From: Flavobacteriales bacterium
GTDB taxonomy: Bacteria; Bacteroidota; Bacteroidia; Flavobacteriales_F; PHOS-HE28
Assembly (NCBI GenBank): GCA_019638085.1
Contig: JAHBUL010000001.1
Coordinates: 191,630-255,629, forward strand
Direction: 5' to 3'
DNA length: 64,000 bases
Shown here: positions 44,052 to 54,800 of the stretch, piece by piece
Position numbering within the stretch: position 1 is the first letter of the stretch
Layout of the letters: the number at the start of each line of letters is the position of its first letter
The notes under the pieces: model-generated
Seen by the model: the letters and a program-made list of their open reading frames with translations, nothing else
Databases searched by the model: none
What the model was told of the DNA's origin: nothing
Program-made: the position numbers and the translations under genes

Positions 44052-44696
44052 ATGGGATCTACTTTTTTGATCGCAGATGATCATGTGATCGTACGTCGCG
44101 GCCTAAGGAACCTGCTGCACGACCGGTTCCAAGCCTCGGATATCCAGGAGGCAGCCACCTGCCAGGAACTCCTTGAAAAATTGGCGAACATCACGCCGCA
44201 ACCTCAGCTACTGGTGCTCGACCTGCAAATGACCGATGGCAGTGCCTTGGATCATTTGGAACGGATCTGTACAGATCATCCGGGCATGCGTGTTCTGGTC
44301 TATTCCATGCGCTCCGAGCAGGTCTATGCCCAACGGGTGATCGCGTTGGGTGCGGCGGGTTTCATCAGCAAGGAGAGCGAGGAAGAGGAAGTGGTCCGTG
44401 CAATTCGCTTGATCATGCAGGGAAAGGGGTACCGGAGCTCAGCTGTGGAGGAACACCTGCAAGGTCTGAAAGGGTCGGAAGCGGTTTCCCTGGATCCGTT
44501 CGGTGTACTGTCCCATCGTGAGATCGGAGTGATGGAGGATCTGTTGGAAGGTTTGGGTACAAAGGCTATCGCCGTGCGTTTAGGGGTACAGCCATCCACG
44601 GTCGCAACCTATAAATCCAGGCTTTTTGAAAAACTGGGTGTTACCAACGTGCTGGACCTCCAACGCCTTGTTGCCGCTCATCGCCACGATGTTTGA
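44052..44696 (+). CDS. NarL/LuxR-type two-component response regulator
   Basis: The 214-residue regulator has a receiver domain with acidic pair D9/D10, phospho-acceptor Asp57 in LLVLDLQMTDG, switch Ser85 and conserved Lys107 in GFISKES. A LuxR-type helix-turn-helix follows (LSHREIGVMEDLLEGLGTKA, then VQPSTVATYKSRLFEKLGVT). It is a complete, presumably active transcription factor that binds DNA as a dimer on phosphorylation. Its stop is 3 bp from the histidine kinase start. The candidate dyad just upstream suggests autoregulation, and the same dyad precedes the cargo operon at 48085. Confidence 0.92.
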   Translation: MGSTFLIADDHVIVRRGLRNLLHDRFQASDIQEAATCQELLEKLANITPQPQLLVLDLQMTDGSALDHLERICTDHPGMRVLVYSMRSEQVYAQRVIALGAAGFISKESEEEEVVRAIRLIMQGKGYRSSAVEEHLQGLKGSEAVSLDPFGVLSHREIGVMEDLLEGLGTKAIAVRLGVQPSTVATYKSRLFEKLGVTNVLDLQRLVAAHRHDV

Positions 44697-44699
44697 TAT

Positions 44700-47600
44700 A
44701 TGAGGGAGGGGGGCTGCACCATACAAAGGATACGATCCATAAGCCTGCTGGTCTTATGGCTGTCAGCCATTGGTGTTATAGCTCAATCGCAAGGGGAGTG
44801 GACGCGTAAGCAATTCACTTCGGAGAATGGGCTTCTGCAGAACCGTGTCCACGCCATGGACGTGGATGAGCATGGCGACCTATTGATAGGTACCGAAGGT
44901 GGATTGGTTCGTTTCGATGGAGAGGTCTTTCGTCAGGTGGGCATCATGGAGGCCGGAGGAATGCAGCCTTCGCGGGTATTGGACATCATCTCATTGCCAG
45001 ATAATTCTTTCGTAGTGCGCGATGCCAGCTGTCGTCAATATTTAGTGAAGGGCAGTATGATCCATCCCCTGAATCCGGAAGTGCCTGCGCGAAGACCGGC
45101 CGCCCGGTTTTCAGGCTCTGGGATCTCCCGGCATGTGGTCATGGTTGCCATGGATCCGGATTCCCTGCTTCCGGGGAAATCCGATTGGCCTTATGGGGTG
45201 CGGATGACCGCATTAAGTGCAAAGGAGTGGTGCTTGCGGTTGGATTCTGAAGTATTGGTCTATCAGGATACGGCCTTGGTCCGGCGCATTCCCATACCTC
45301 TTGGACGATGGTCCCATTTATTCCGACTGAAAGGCGGCCTCTATTCGTTGGACTCCATGGGAGGAGGATATCTCGTGGATACGAAGCATGGCAAATATAC
45401 CCCGGTAAGGATGGTGGGGTTTCCTCAAGTACCGCATGATGGCAAGATCGCTTGGTCCCTTCGTTGGGAGGCCAGCCAGGATAAAGTAGGGATCGTTGCC
45501 GAGAATGAATTCTATGATGTGAGGGCAACCGCCAATGGAGACAGCCTCATAGCAACCCTTCTGCACTTGGAGCTTCCGGAGGATTGTAAGATCGGCGCGG
45601 TAGCCTGGCTGGCTGGCGGTACGGTGATCGCCATCGGAACGGATACTAAAGGGCTGTTCATCTATCGCAAGAATTCGATGCGTACGCTCACCTGCGATGC
45701 TGGCCCCAACGGAGTGAACAATATGTATACAGCCCAAGCGACCTACGGGCGTAGTGGCGTTGTTACCTGTGTACAAGGGACCGTGCGGGAGTTCAGCGCT
45801 GCGGGTTGCGATGAACAATCCATGCCGCTACCGCCCTTCGATGATGTGAGCATCATACTCGATCAACAGCAGCGGTATTGGTATGGAAGAGACGATTCAT
45901 TATTCCTCTTCGACGATGCCACCGGGACCGAACGTCTGGTGCGGAAGGGCATCCGTCCACAATGCTTTTTGGAACACGAGGGGGCCATGTGGGTAGGTGC
46001 TGTGGATGGGATCTATCGGATCGCCAAGGATAGCATCACACTGATCGCTCCAGTGGACGAAGCGGACCTGGGTTCGAGGCCAAGGGCCCTTTCCTTTCCA
46101 CCTGGTGAACGACTTTGGATGGCAACCTGTTCCGGTGTTTATAGGCTCGGCCCCCGAGGAGGCTGGAATGTCGTTCCTGGATTGGAAGGTGTATGCGCAC
46201 GCACGTTGGCCTTGGTGGATAACAAGGTATTCATCGGGACTTATGGGAGCGGAGCCTTCATCTTCAATATGGGGAAGCTGCATCCTCTCCCCCAAGACCC
46301 CCAGCACTTTCTCAGCCACGTGCATGCCTTCATGCCGGATGATGTGGGCTACCTCTGGATGAGCACCAACCAAGGATTGTTCAGGGTCCGGCGGTCGGAC
46401 CTCGATATCTGGCTACAGGATAATAGTGCCGGTATCTATATGGCCTATTACGGCAAACAAGCCGGTATCCTGAACCCTGAGTTCAACGGTGGTTGTGACC
46501 CCTCGTACGTGCGTACTGCGGACGGATGGGCATCATTCCCCACGATGGATGGGCTGGTCTGGTTCAGGCCTGAGGAAGTGCCGGATGCATATCCGAAAGA
46601 AGCACTCCAATTGGAAGAGGTGATCGTTGATGGTATTTCGCGAACCTTGGGAAAGGAGATCGACATTGATTGGCAAGCCAAGGATGTTGTGATCAGGTTC
46701 TCCTTGGCGTACTGGGGTGATCCAGAGAACGCAAAACTGGAGTACGCCATTGGCGCGCCCGGAAAGGAGCATTGGATACCCATGACCGGAGGCCAACGCG
46801 AGCTTCATCTCGGATCGTTGCCCTCTGGTGATATGGCGTTGAGCATTCGCAAGGTGGGAGCGAAGGCCCATGGTGATGATCAGCGGCTAACCGTGAAGTT
46901 CAGTGTACCGGTACCCTTCTACCGCTCCATTTGGTTCATTGGCCTATGCATAGCTGGCGGTGTGCTCATCTTCCTGCTCTTACTTAACCTGAACGCAGCC
47001 CGGCTGCGAAGGAAGAACTTGGCATTGGAGAAGAAGGTGCGCTACCGTACTGCGGAATTGGTGCAGGCCAATAACGTACTGCGGCATAGCCTGGAAGTGA
47101 AGGAAATGCTCGTATCCATCATTTCGCACGATATCGTAACCCCATTGCGTTTCATTGCCAGGGTAGCCAACGGCTCCGTAAAGAAATTGGAACCCACGAT
47201 AAGTGATGACCTGAGCGGTACATTGAAGGATCTGGCGCGTGCCAGCGGAAAGTTGCATGCCAATGCACAGGACCTGCTACACTGGATCAAGCGTCAGGAT
47301 GGACGTATTGAGATACGCTTGAAGAACGTGGAAGTGTACAAAGTGGTGGAGGAGGTGTTGGCCATGGAAGATGAACGTGCACGGGAACGTGGCGTCACAT
47401 TGGTGAATAATGTTCCTGAAGGCGATAGGCTTCGCTTGGATAGTGATGTTCTCACTATCGTTCTCAAGAACCTGATCGGCAACGCGGTCACGCACGCGGC
47501 AGAAGGGCGGGTCACCATTTTGGGAACGAGTTCCGACACCCAATATGTACTTACCATCCAGGATACAGGTGTGGGCATGGGTGCTGCAGCCCTTGCTCAT

Positions 47601-47828
47601 GCCCGCCGTGTGCAGAATAAGGGAGCATTGGGTGCCATGAACCATGAAGGGGAAAGGGATGTGCAGGGCTTGGGCCTTCTGATAGTGGCAGACCTGTTGG
47701 ACTTGATGGGAGGAGGATTCACCGTGGAAAGTGAACTAGGCATCGGTACGACCATTTCACTTACCCTGCCCAACGTCCGTCAAACGGGTGGCATTGACCA
47801 ACTTGCCAAGATGCGTCAACATGAATGA
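44700..47828 (+). CDS. periplasmic-propeller sensor histidine kinase
   Basis: The 1042-residue kinase has a signal peptide or first membrane segment (about 10-30, ending VIAQS). A large periplasmic region of two-component-regulator propeller repeats follows (about 35-640, e.g. SENGLLQNRVHAMDVDEHGD), then a Y_Y_Y-like Ig domain (about 650-740) and a transmembrane helix (about 742-766). After it come a short coiled coil, a HisKA-type dimerisation domain with His810 in SIISHDIVTPLR, and a HATPase with N box LKNLIGNAVTHA, G1 DTGVGMG and G2 GLGLLIVADLL. Oddity: a HisKA-type kinase is paired with a NarL-type regulator, whose usual partners are HisKA_3 kinases. No receiver or AraC domain is attached, unlike the hybrid SusCD regulators. 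The ligand is unknown. Confidence 0.92.
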   Translation: MREGGCTIQRIRSISLLVLWLSAIGVIAQSQGEWTRKQFTSENGLLQNRVHAMDVDEHGDLLIGTEGGLVRFDGEVFRQVGIMEAGGMQPSRVLDIISLPDNSFVVRDASCRQYLVKGSMIHPLNPEVPARRPAARFSGSGISRHVVMVAMDPDSLLPGKSDWPYGVRMTALSAKEWCLRLDSEVLVYQDTALVRRIPIPLGRWSHLFRLKGGLYSLDSMGGGYLVDTKHGKYTPVRMVGFPQVPHDGKIAWSLRWEASQDKVGIVAENEFYDVRATANGDSLIATLLHLELPEDCKIGAVAWLAGGTVIAIGTDTKGLFIYRKNSMRTLTCDAGPNGVNNMYTAQATYGRSGVVTCVQGTVREFSAAGCDEQSMPLPPFDDVSIILDQQQRYWYGRDDSLFLFDDATGTERLVRKGIRPQCFLEHEGAMWVGAVDGIYRIAKDSITLIAPVDEADLGSRPRALSFPPGERLWMATCSGVYRLGPRGGWNVVPGLEGVCARTLALVDNKVFIGTYGSGAFIFNMGKLHPLPQDPQHFLSHVHAFMPDDVGYLWMSTNQGLFRVRRSDLDIWLQDNSAGIYMAYYGKQAGILNPEFNGGCDPSYVRTADGWASFPTMDGLVWFRPEEVPDAYPKEALQLEEVIVDGISRTLGKEIDIDWQAKDVVIRFSLAYWGDPENAKLEYAIGAPGKEHWIPMTGGQRELHLGSLPSGDMALSIRKVGAKAHGDDQRLTVKFSVPVPFYRSIWFIGLCIAGGVLIFLLLLNLNAARLRRKNLALEKKVRYRTAELVQANNVLRHSLEVKEMLVSIISHDIVTPLRFIARVANGSVKKLEPTISDDLSGTLKDLARASGKLHANAQDLLHWIKRQDGRIEIRLKNVEVYKVVEEVLAMEDERARERGVTLVNNVPEGDRLRLDSDVLTIVLKNLIGNAVTHAAEGRVTILGTSSDTQYVLTIQDTGVGMGAAALAHARRVQNKGALGAMNHEGERDVQGLGLLIVADLLDLMGGGFTVESELGIGTTISLTLPNVRQTGGIDQLAKMRQHE

Positions 47829-47959
47829 GACTGCACGCTCCTATGCTCCCATCGGAGCAGGAACCACACATGTCGGCGCGGAACGCTTCATCAGAGGGGA
47901 CGCTTCCAAAAAGCTCGTGGAACAGGGACAACTTCTGCAGTTGGACCAACGTCCTTAGA

Positions 47960-47980
47960 CCGCGTAGTCAAAATACTACA
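47960..47980 (-). promoter_or_regulatory. candidate operator dyad upstream of the T9SS cargo operon
   Basis: GTAGT (47964-47968), 6 bp, then ACTAC (47975-47979) form a perfect inverted repeat, 105 bp before the first cargo ATG. Read on the minus strand it matches the site at 44002-44022 at 18 of 21 positions. Confidence 0.55.
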
Positions 47981-48013
47981 AAAAGGATCATTTGGATCGC
48001 AATGTCTATCTTG

Positions 48014-48062
48014 CACCTCTCTCCAAGTAGTTCTCCAGTGCCACTCTCCAAACCTCTGCATC
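48014..48062 (+). repeat. leader sequence shared with the response-regulator leader (copy before the cargo operon)
   Basis: This 49-bp block just upstream of the first cargo ATG contains TCTCCAAGTA, GCCACTCTCCAA and CTCTGCATC in the same order as 43878-43928. CCACTCTCC recurs at 48072-48080. A weak TATCTTGC box (48007-48014) is two bases off the -7 consensus. Confidence 0.55.
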
Positions 48063-48084
48063 GTTGCTGAACCACTCTCCTTTC

Positions 48085-49935
48085 ATGATCTTGCGTGTTC
48101 TCCTCCTCTTGGCCTTCCTGTATCCGTTTGCGTTGTCAGCCCAAGAGATCTGTAATAACGGGATCGATGATGATGGAGACGGGCTGATCGACCTGAATGA
48201 TCCGGACTGCCCTTGCAGCACGCTGATCACTCCGGACAACATTGCGAGCTACATCCGAAATCCTTCTTTCGAGGAGCGGGGTTGCTGCCCTTTCGGCTTT
48301 GTTTCCATTGTATCCCCTCCGTGGCTCGATTGTGCAAACGGATGGCACCAGGCCACGAGTGCTACGTCCGATTATTTTCATGAGTGTGGGTATTCCCCGG
48401 TCGGCTTTAACCTGCCTCCCCCTGACGGGGAAGGAGCGGTCGGATTCTTTGCAATGCCGGGATACTTCGAATATGTAGGTACCTGCCTCACGTATCCCTT
48501 GCCCTCGAATCCCTTGATGGCCGGGGTTACCTATACACTTTCATTGTGGATATCCACAGCCATTGTGAATGATATGCATACGCAAACGCTTGCTCAAGGA
48601 TCGTACACGGCTCCCTTTACCGAGCAACTTCCTTTGGCGCTCTTCGGCTACGCGAATGCCTGTGTGCCATTCCCGATAGGAACCATGGATTGTATCGGAC
48701 TCCTGCCGGGGTGGAGTGAATTGGGCCGGGTGGATGTACAACCCGCATGGGACTGGACACGCGTCTCCATCACGTTTACCCCTGCACAGGATATCCATTC
48801 CATCATGATCGGTGGTGCTTGTGACACACCTGCTTCTTTTGGTGGTGCGTGGATCACGGATCCCCAAGGGGAAACCTATCCGGGAACGCCCTATTTCCTG
48901 GTGGACGACCTGATGCTCACCATCGCAGCGGATCAAGTTCTATTGCCTGTGGCGACTTCAGGTGGCTTGTGTTCCGAAACTGCATTGGCCGTTGCAGATC
49001 CACCAGCTGGGGCCAGCGCCTATCAGTGGTATTTGGATGGGGTTGCACTTCCCGGGCAGACCGGCCTGAATTTGGACATTTCAGGACAGGGACTGGAGGC
49101 GGGGCTTTATACCATGGCCAGTGTTTTCGAAGGGCAATGCTTGATGGGTAGCTCCTATATGCCTCCGGCAGTATCCCCAACACCGCTTCTTGCGCTGGTT
49201 CCAACTTCCGGATGCGCACCACTGGAAGTGATGTTCGCGGATACTACGGGATCAGCCACCACGACCGTGTTGTGGGACCTGGGCGATGGTACTACCTCCG
49301 CAGATAGCAGCCTCGTTCACACCTACAATTCGCCGGGCACCTATGATGTGTCCCTGCAGGTCCGGAATATGGATGGTTGTGTTGGGGACACGTTGTTGGC
49401 CAACGCGATCACCGTGTTTCCTGCAGTGAACGGCCAAATAACCGCCACGCCGAATCCGGTGAATGCTGAACAACCGAACGTGCAACTCAACGGCACTGCC
49501 ACAGGCAACATCCTGTCCTGGTGGTGGGACCTGGGTGATGCCGTACCTGCTACCTCTGATCAACAATCCGTGCCGGCCACATTCCCATCCGTGCCGGGGG
49601 ATTACCCGGTGATGTTGGTGATCGCCAATGCGGAAGGTTGCTTGGATACCGTCTTTTCCATGGTCACGGTGATCGACCCCGGCGTCATCCAAATGCCCAA
49701 TGTGTTCAGCCCCAATAATGATGGGCACAACGACCATTTCATTCCCATTGGATACAAAGGAGCGCCGGGCCTTCTGGAGATCTACAACCGTTGGGGACAG
49801 ATGATCTTCAGCACAAGCTCCCTCGCCCAAGGATGGAGTGGTCGCGACGCACCCGACGGTACCTATTTCTACATAGTGACCCCTGATGAACCTGGTGCCG
49901 AAAAGCTTTCCGGCCATGTAACCCTGGTGCGATAA
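48085..49935 (+). CDS. T9SS type B cargo protein with PKD domains (paralog 1 of a tandem pair)
   Basis: The 616-residue protein has a signal peptide (MILRVLLLLAFLYPFALSAQ), then a calcium-binding-like NNGIDDDGDGLIDLNDPDC loop. A beta-sandwich region of about 230 residues rich in Cys and aromatic residues follows, perhaps carbohydrate-binding. Next are an Ig-like repeat (QWYLDGVALPGQTGLNLDI), two PKD domains (WDLGDGTTSADSSLVHTYNS and WWWDLGDAVPATS), and the CHU_C type B sorting domain (MPNVFSPNNDGHNDHFIPIG, then YNRWGQMIFST). It should be exported and attached by T9SS. It is the first gene of the proposed cargo operon, 256 bp after the kinase, and its leader carries the shared dyad and leader repeat. 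The ATG at 48085 opens the signal peptide. Confidence 0.9.
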   Translation: MILRVLLLLAFLYPFALSAQEICNNGIDDDGDGLIDLNDPDCPCSTLITPDNIASYIRNPSFEERGCCPFGFVSIVSPPWLDCANGWHQATSATSDYFHECGYSPVGFNLPPPDGEGAVGFFAMPGYFEYVGTCLTYPLPSNPLMAGVTYTLSLWISTAIVNDMHTQTLAQGSYTAPFTEQLPLALFGYANACVPFPIGTMDCIGLLPGWSELGRVDVQPAWDWTRVSITFTPAQDIHSIMIGGACDTPASFGGAWITDPQGETYPGTPYFLVDDLMLTIAADQVLLPVATSGGLCSETALAVADPPAGASAYQWYLDGVALPGQTGLNLDISGQGLEAGLYTMASVFEGQCLMGSSYMPPAVSPTPLLALVPTSGCAPLEVMFADTTGSATTTVLWDLGDGTTSADSSLVHTYNSPGTYDVSLQVRNMDGCVGDTLLANAITVFPAVNGQITATPNPVNAEQPNVQLNGTATGNILSWWWDLGDAVPATSDQQSVPATFPSVPGDYPVMLVIANAEGCLDTVFSMVTVIDPGVIQMPNVFSPNNDGHNDHFIPIGYKGAPGLLEIYNRWGQMIFSTSSLAQGWSGRDAPDGTYFYIVTPDEPGAEKLSGHVTLVR

Positions 49936-49937
49936 GT

Positions 49938-51800
49938 ATGACCTTACGTTGGATACATACCTTCTTCTTGCTGGCTTGGGGCGTTGTCGCCATGGCCCAA
50001 ACGGAGATATGCGACAACGGCATCGATGATGATGGTGACGGGTTGATCGACCTGAACGATCCGGATTGCCCGTGCTCTACTGCGGTCATTGGGGACAACG
50101 TGGCCAGCTACATACGTAATCATTCCTTCGAGGATCGTCTGTGTTGCCCGTATGGCTTTGTATCAGCGTTCTCCCCACCATGGTTGGACTGTGCTGCCGG
50201 ATGGCACCAAGCCACTTCGGCGACATCGGATTATTTCCATGAATGTGGGTATTCACCAGTGGGTTTCAATCTGCCGCCACCCGATGGTGATGGGGCGGTC
50301 GGTTTTTACGCATCGTCGGCTGAGGACTACTTTGAGTATGTAGGCACCTGTCTTACTTATCCCTTGCCCGCCAATCCATTACTGGCCGGGACCACGTACA
50401 CGCTTTCCTTGTGGATCTATACGGCCATTACGAACGATACGCATTCACAGCCTCTTTCCCAAGGCTCGTACGTGGCTCCTTTCACCGATCAGCTGCCCTT
50501 GGCCCTTTTCGGATACGCAAATGCCTGTGTGCCATTTCCGATCGGCACTTCTGATTGTATAGGATATACCCCGGGCTGGAGTGAACTGGGGCGGGTGGAT
50601 GTACAACCCGCATGGGATTGGACGCGGGTGTCCATCACATTCACACCGACAGCGGACATCCATTCCATCATGATCGGTGGGGCCTGTGACACGCCGAGTT
50701 CGCTAAGCGGTGCGTGGATCACCAACCCGGGAGGGGAGACCTACTTCGGGCGACCTTATTTCACGGTGGACGATCTGATGCTCACCATCGCAGGAGACCA
50801 AGTGCTGCAGCCGGTGAATTCCATAGGGAGCCTCTGCGCTGAAACCGCGGCAGCGGTGGCTATTCCACCAAGCGATGCCACGGACTTGCAATGGTATGTG
50901 GATGGGGTGGCCATCCCTGGCCAAACCGGTGCGAATTTGGACATCTCCGGTCAAGGTCTAGGCGGCGGCGTTTACACATTGGCAAGTACTGTAGGCGGCG
51001 AATGCCTCATGGGCAGCACGTATATGCCACCCGCTGTTGCACCCGTGCCACGGCCATCGCTGGTACCCAATGAGGGATGCTCACCCTTGATCGTACAGTT
51101 CGCCGATACAACAGGACTTGGCACGGAGACCGTGCTCTGGGACCTGGGGGATGGAACGACCCGTTCCGACAGCAGTTTCACCTACAGCTACCTGGTTCCG
51201 GGCAGCTACGATGTAGCCCTGACCGTGCGCAACGATGCAGGCTGCACGGCTGATACGGTGATCGCCAATGCCGTGGTGGTACATCCCGGTGCAAACGGTG
51301 GCATTTCCGCAACACCAAATCCGGTATATGCCGAGAACCCGACGGTGCAATTAGCTGGTTCGGGAACAGGCAACATACTTTCCTGGTGGTGGGACCTCGG
51401 CAACGCGGAACCGGCCACATCCGACGATCAGACACTGAGCGCCACATTCCCTCCTGTACCGGGTGATTACCCCGTGATGCTTGTGGTGATCACTTCGGGC
51501 GGATGCGTGGACACGGTGCGTTCCGTGGTCACGGTGATCGATCCGGGCGTGATCGAGATGCCCAATGTGTTCAGCCCCAATAGTGATGGCCAGAACGACC
51601 GATTCATCCCCATCGGATACAAGGGTGCACCAGGCTTGTTGGAGATCTTCAACCGCTGGGGGCAGTTGATCTTCAGCACCACTTCGCTCGGCCAAGGCTG
51701 GAATGGGAGCGGAGCACCTGACGGCACCTATTTCTACGTGGTGACCCCGGATAGGCCAGGAACGGAAAAGCTCACCGGCCACATAACACTTGTGCGATGA
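49938..51800 (+). CDS. T9SS type B cargo protein with PKD domains (paralog 2 of a tandem pair)
   Basis: This 620-residue protein repeats the upstream gene domain for domain: signal peptide to VVAMAQ, CDNGIDDDGDGLIDLNDPDC, the same Cys/aromatic sandwich (HECGYSPVGFNLPPPDG), an Ig-like repeat, two PKD domains and the CHU_C end (MPNVFSPNSDGQNDRFIPIG). Most of its length is closely similar to paralog 1, clearly a tandem duplication. It starts 2 bp after the previous stop, so the genes are cotranscribed. Its stop overlaps the next start as ATGA. Confidence 0.9.
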   Translation: MTLRWIHTFFLLAWGVVAMAQTEICDNGIDDDGDGLIDLNDPDCPCSTAVIGDNVASYIRNHSFEDRLCCPYGFVSAFSPPWLDCAAGWHQATSATSDYFHECGYSPVGFNLPPPDGDGAVGFYASSAEDYFEYVGTCLTYPLPANPLLAGTTYTLSLWIYTAITNDTHSQPLSQGSYVAPFTDQLPLALFGYANACVPFPIGTSDCIGYTPGWSELGRVDVQPAWDWTRVSITFTPTADIHSIMIGGACDTPSSLSGAWITNPGGETYFGRPYFTVDDLMLTIAGDQVLQPVNSIGSLCAETAAAVAIPPSDATDLQWYVDGVAIPGQTGANLDISGQGLGGGVYTLASTVGGECLMGSTYMPPAVAPVPRPSLVPNEGCSPLIVQFADTTGLGTETVLWDLGDGTTRSDSSFTYSYLVPGSYDVALTVRNDAGCTADTVIANAVVVHPGANGGISATPNPVYAENPTVQLAGSGTGNILSWWWDLGNAEPATSDDQTLSATFPPVPGDYPVMLVVITSGGCVDTVRSVVTVIDPGVIEMPNVFSPNSDGQNDRFIPIGYKGAPGLLEIFNRWGQLIFSTTSLGQGWNGSGAPDGTYFYVVTPDRPGTEKLTGHITLVR

Positions 51801-54800
51801 GGGTCATGGCACTGGGGCGTTTACATCTTTGGCTGCTTACACTAAGCGGGCTGATCTGTGGTGCTTTACCACTGCAGGCCCAGCTGGTCCTCAATCAGAC
51901 CCAAGCACCCACAACCTTGGTACAGAGCGTGCTGATGGGCCCGGGGGTGTTTGCCAGCAATGTGACCTTCAACGGGTCACCGGGCAACATGGTGGCACCG
52001 GTGGGGGTCGGACCCAGCGAGATCGGTCGTTTCAACGGCTCCAATACCAGCATCGGCATCAACACCGGGGTGTTTCTCACTAGCGGTGTAGCAGCTTACC
52101 ACCTGCCCGGACCGAATGTCAGCTTGGAACGCACCGAAGGAGGAATCGGCGCTGCTCAAGGTATCCAGACACCTGACTTGGATTTGAGCCAGTTGACAGG
52201 TATACCGACTTGGCAATCGTCCGGGGGAAGTAATATATATAGCAAGTCCGTTCTTGAATTTGATTTTGTGCCACTGAAGGACATGATCACGGTTCGCTAT
52301 GTGTTCAGTTCCGAAGAGTACGGCCGTTGGGTGTGTACTCAGTACAATGATGTCTTCGGATTCTTCATCAGTGGTCCGGGCATTCCCACGAATATCAATG
52401 GGCCGTTCACGAACAATGCGATGAACATCGCCTTGATCCCGGGATCCCTGTCACGGGTGTCGATCAATACAGTGAACAGCGGTGCGATGGATGCCAACAA
52501 TGCGAACGGACCGTGGACGGACCCTTTCCGTCCTTGCTTCGATGCGGACCCCAACTGGCAGGCCAATTCCGTTTACTACCGCGACAATGGAACTCATTGG
52601 CCCTTTCCACAACCTCCTCCGGGCATGCCGGCCGCCCAGTTGGACGCACCTTTTAATGCAGACCCGTACTACATCGCGCACAACGGAATGACCGTGGTGC
52701 TCACGGCTAGTGCAGCTGTGCAATGCGGTGAAACTTATCACATCAAGTTGGGCTTGGCCGATGTCGGCGACAGCTTTTATCCATCGGCCGTTTTTCTGGA
52801 GGGCGGTAGCTTCACCAGTACGGACCGCTTCACCATGACCGTGGACCCGGGACCCACGGTGGAATACACAGCTACGGACACGGTCTTTATAGAGAACGAC
52901 TGCGATAGCGTTTACCTGCGTTTCCACCGCTTGGGTGGCTTTTACTTGGATGAATGGCTGCAGTTGAGCGTGGAAGGCACGGCTACCAACGGGCTTGATG
53001 TGTTACCGGCCATCCCCGACAGTGTTCATTTCAACCAACTCGATTCCTTCGCTATTGTGCCGATCGCCGTGCCCGTGGATCTGGATGGCCTTGAAGAACT
53101 GATCGTGAACATCCTGACCTGCAACGGACTGAATGTACAGACCTTCACCTACCTGATCGACCAGCGCCCACCGATGGTAGTGGAGTTGGAGGATCAGGAC
53201 CTGGAATGCCCGGCTGAAGTGACACTCACACCCACGGTAACAGGAGGTGGCGATGACCCAAGCGAATATACCTACCTCTGGAGCACAGGCGAGACCACCC
53301 CGAGCATTACGCACATGGTGCTGGAGACCACTCAGTTCTGGGTGACCGTGGAAGATTGTTGGGCTACGGCGGTGACGGACAGTGCATGGGTCACCGTACC
53401 TGAGTACGTGCCCATGGAGATCACTTTAACTCCGGACACCGCCATCCCTTGCTTGGGCCATGCCGACCTGGTGGGAAGTGCGCAATTCGGGTCCGGCGGC
53501 TATACTTATACATGGACCTTGAACGGGCAGGTGCAAGGAACGGACAGCATCCTGAACGTGCCTGCCGCACAGCCTTCTGTGTACTATGTTTTCACGGTGA
53601 CCGATCTCTGCGGAGTGGAGGCCAGTGATTCCGTGCTGGTATCGTGGGCACCGGCACCACCCTTGGTGCTCATCGCTCCACCGGATACTGCCATTGCCTG
53701 CCTCGGTCACGCTGACCTCGTGGCATCGGTTACCGGTGGTGGAGGCACCATCCAATACACTTGGACGAACAATGGTGTGGTGATGGGTACCGACTCCATC
53801 CTCAATGTGCCTGCCGCGGTCAATGAGGTGTACACGGTAGAGGTGAGCGACGAATGCGGGCAGACCGAGCAGGCGCAGATCGTGGTGACCACCGGTCCGA
53901 CACCGCCGCTGCTCATCTCGGTGACAGGCGATACGGTGCTATGTGCCGGGATGCAGACCGTTCTGAACGTGGTCTCTACGTCGGGTGGGGGCGGTGCATA
54001 CAGCTACTCCTGGAGCCCGGGTGGCACTGGGCCTTCCAATGGACCTTCCTTGAACGTGCGGGTGGATACTGACCAAGCTTACACGGTTACCGTTACCGAT
54101 CAGTGTGGGAACCAAGCGGATACCACCGTTTGGGCCTTGGTGAGTGACTTCGATCCATTGACCATTGAAGTGCCGAATGATACCACGGTATGTCCGGGGC
54201 AGGTGGTGCCGCTGTGGGTGGTCATCAGCGGTGGAGCCGGTAACAACCAAACGGAATGGCCCGGTTTGGGCAGTGGCCCCAACGTAAGCTGGACGGCGGA
54301 TCACCAAGGTCGCAACATCCTGGTGCAGGTCACCGATGCCTGCGGTTCCACGGCCACGGGCTCCATTATGGTCTCGTCCTTTCCTGCAGGTGTTTCCATC
54401 GATGCGCAAGAACTCTCCGAAGGTACATGGCGGTTCGAGGGAACTACGGAGCCTCCATCGGGTAACTCGTTGGAATGGAACTTCGGCGATGGCAGCACGG
54501 CCACAGGTGTACTCGACGTTACCCACAGCTACCAGGATTACGATGCGCATTGGGTGGTGCTGCAGATCATCACACCTGATGGCTGCATCGCGGTGGACAG
54601 TGTGCGGACCCGTCCACCTGCTGCCACCATCTATTTTCCGAACAGCTTCACGCCCAATGATGATGGTTTCAATGACACCTTCGGTGCTGAAGGCAGCTTG
54701 GTGGAAGAGTACGAGCTGCTGATCTTCGATCGTTGGGGTACGCTCATTTTCGAGAGCCACAGCATGGATCACCGCTGGGATGGGCGCGTGAAGGGAGAGG

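Noticed and set aside
47841-47865. GCTCC...GGAGC as a possible terminator after the histidine kinase
   Set aside because: Only a 5-bp stem with a long loop and no T run; too weak to call.
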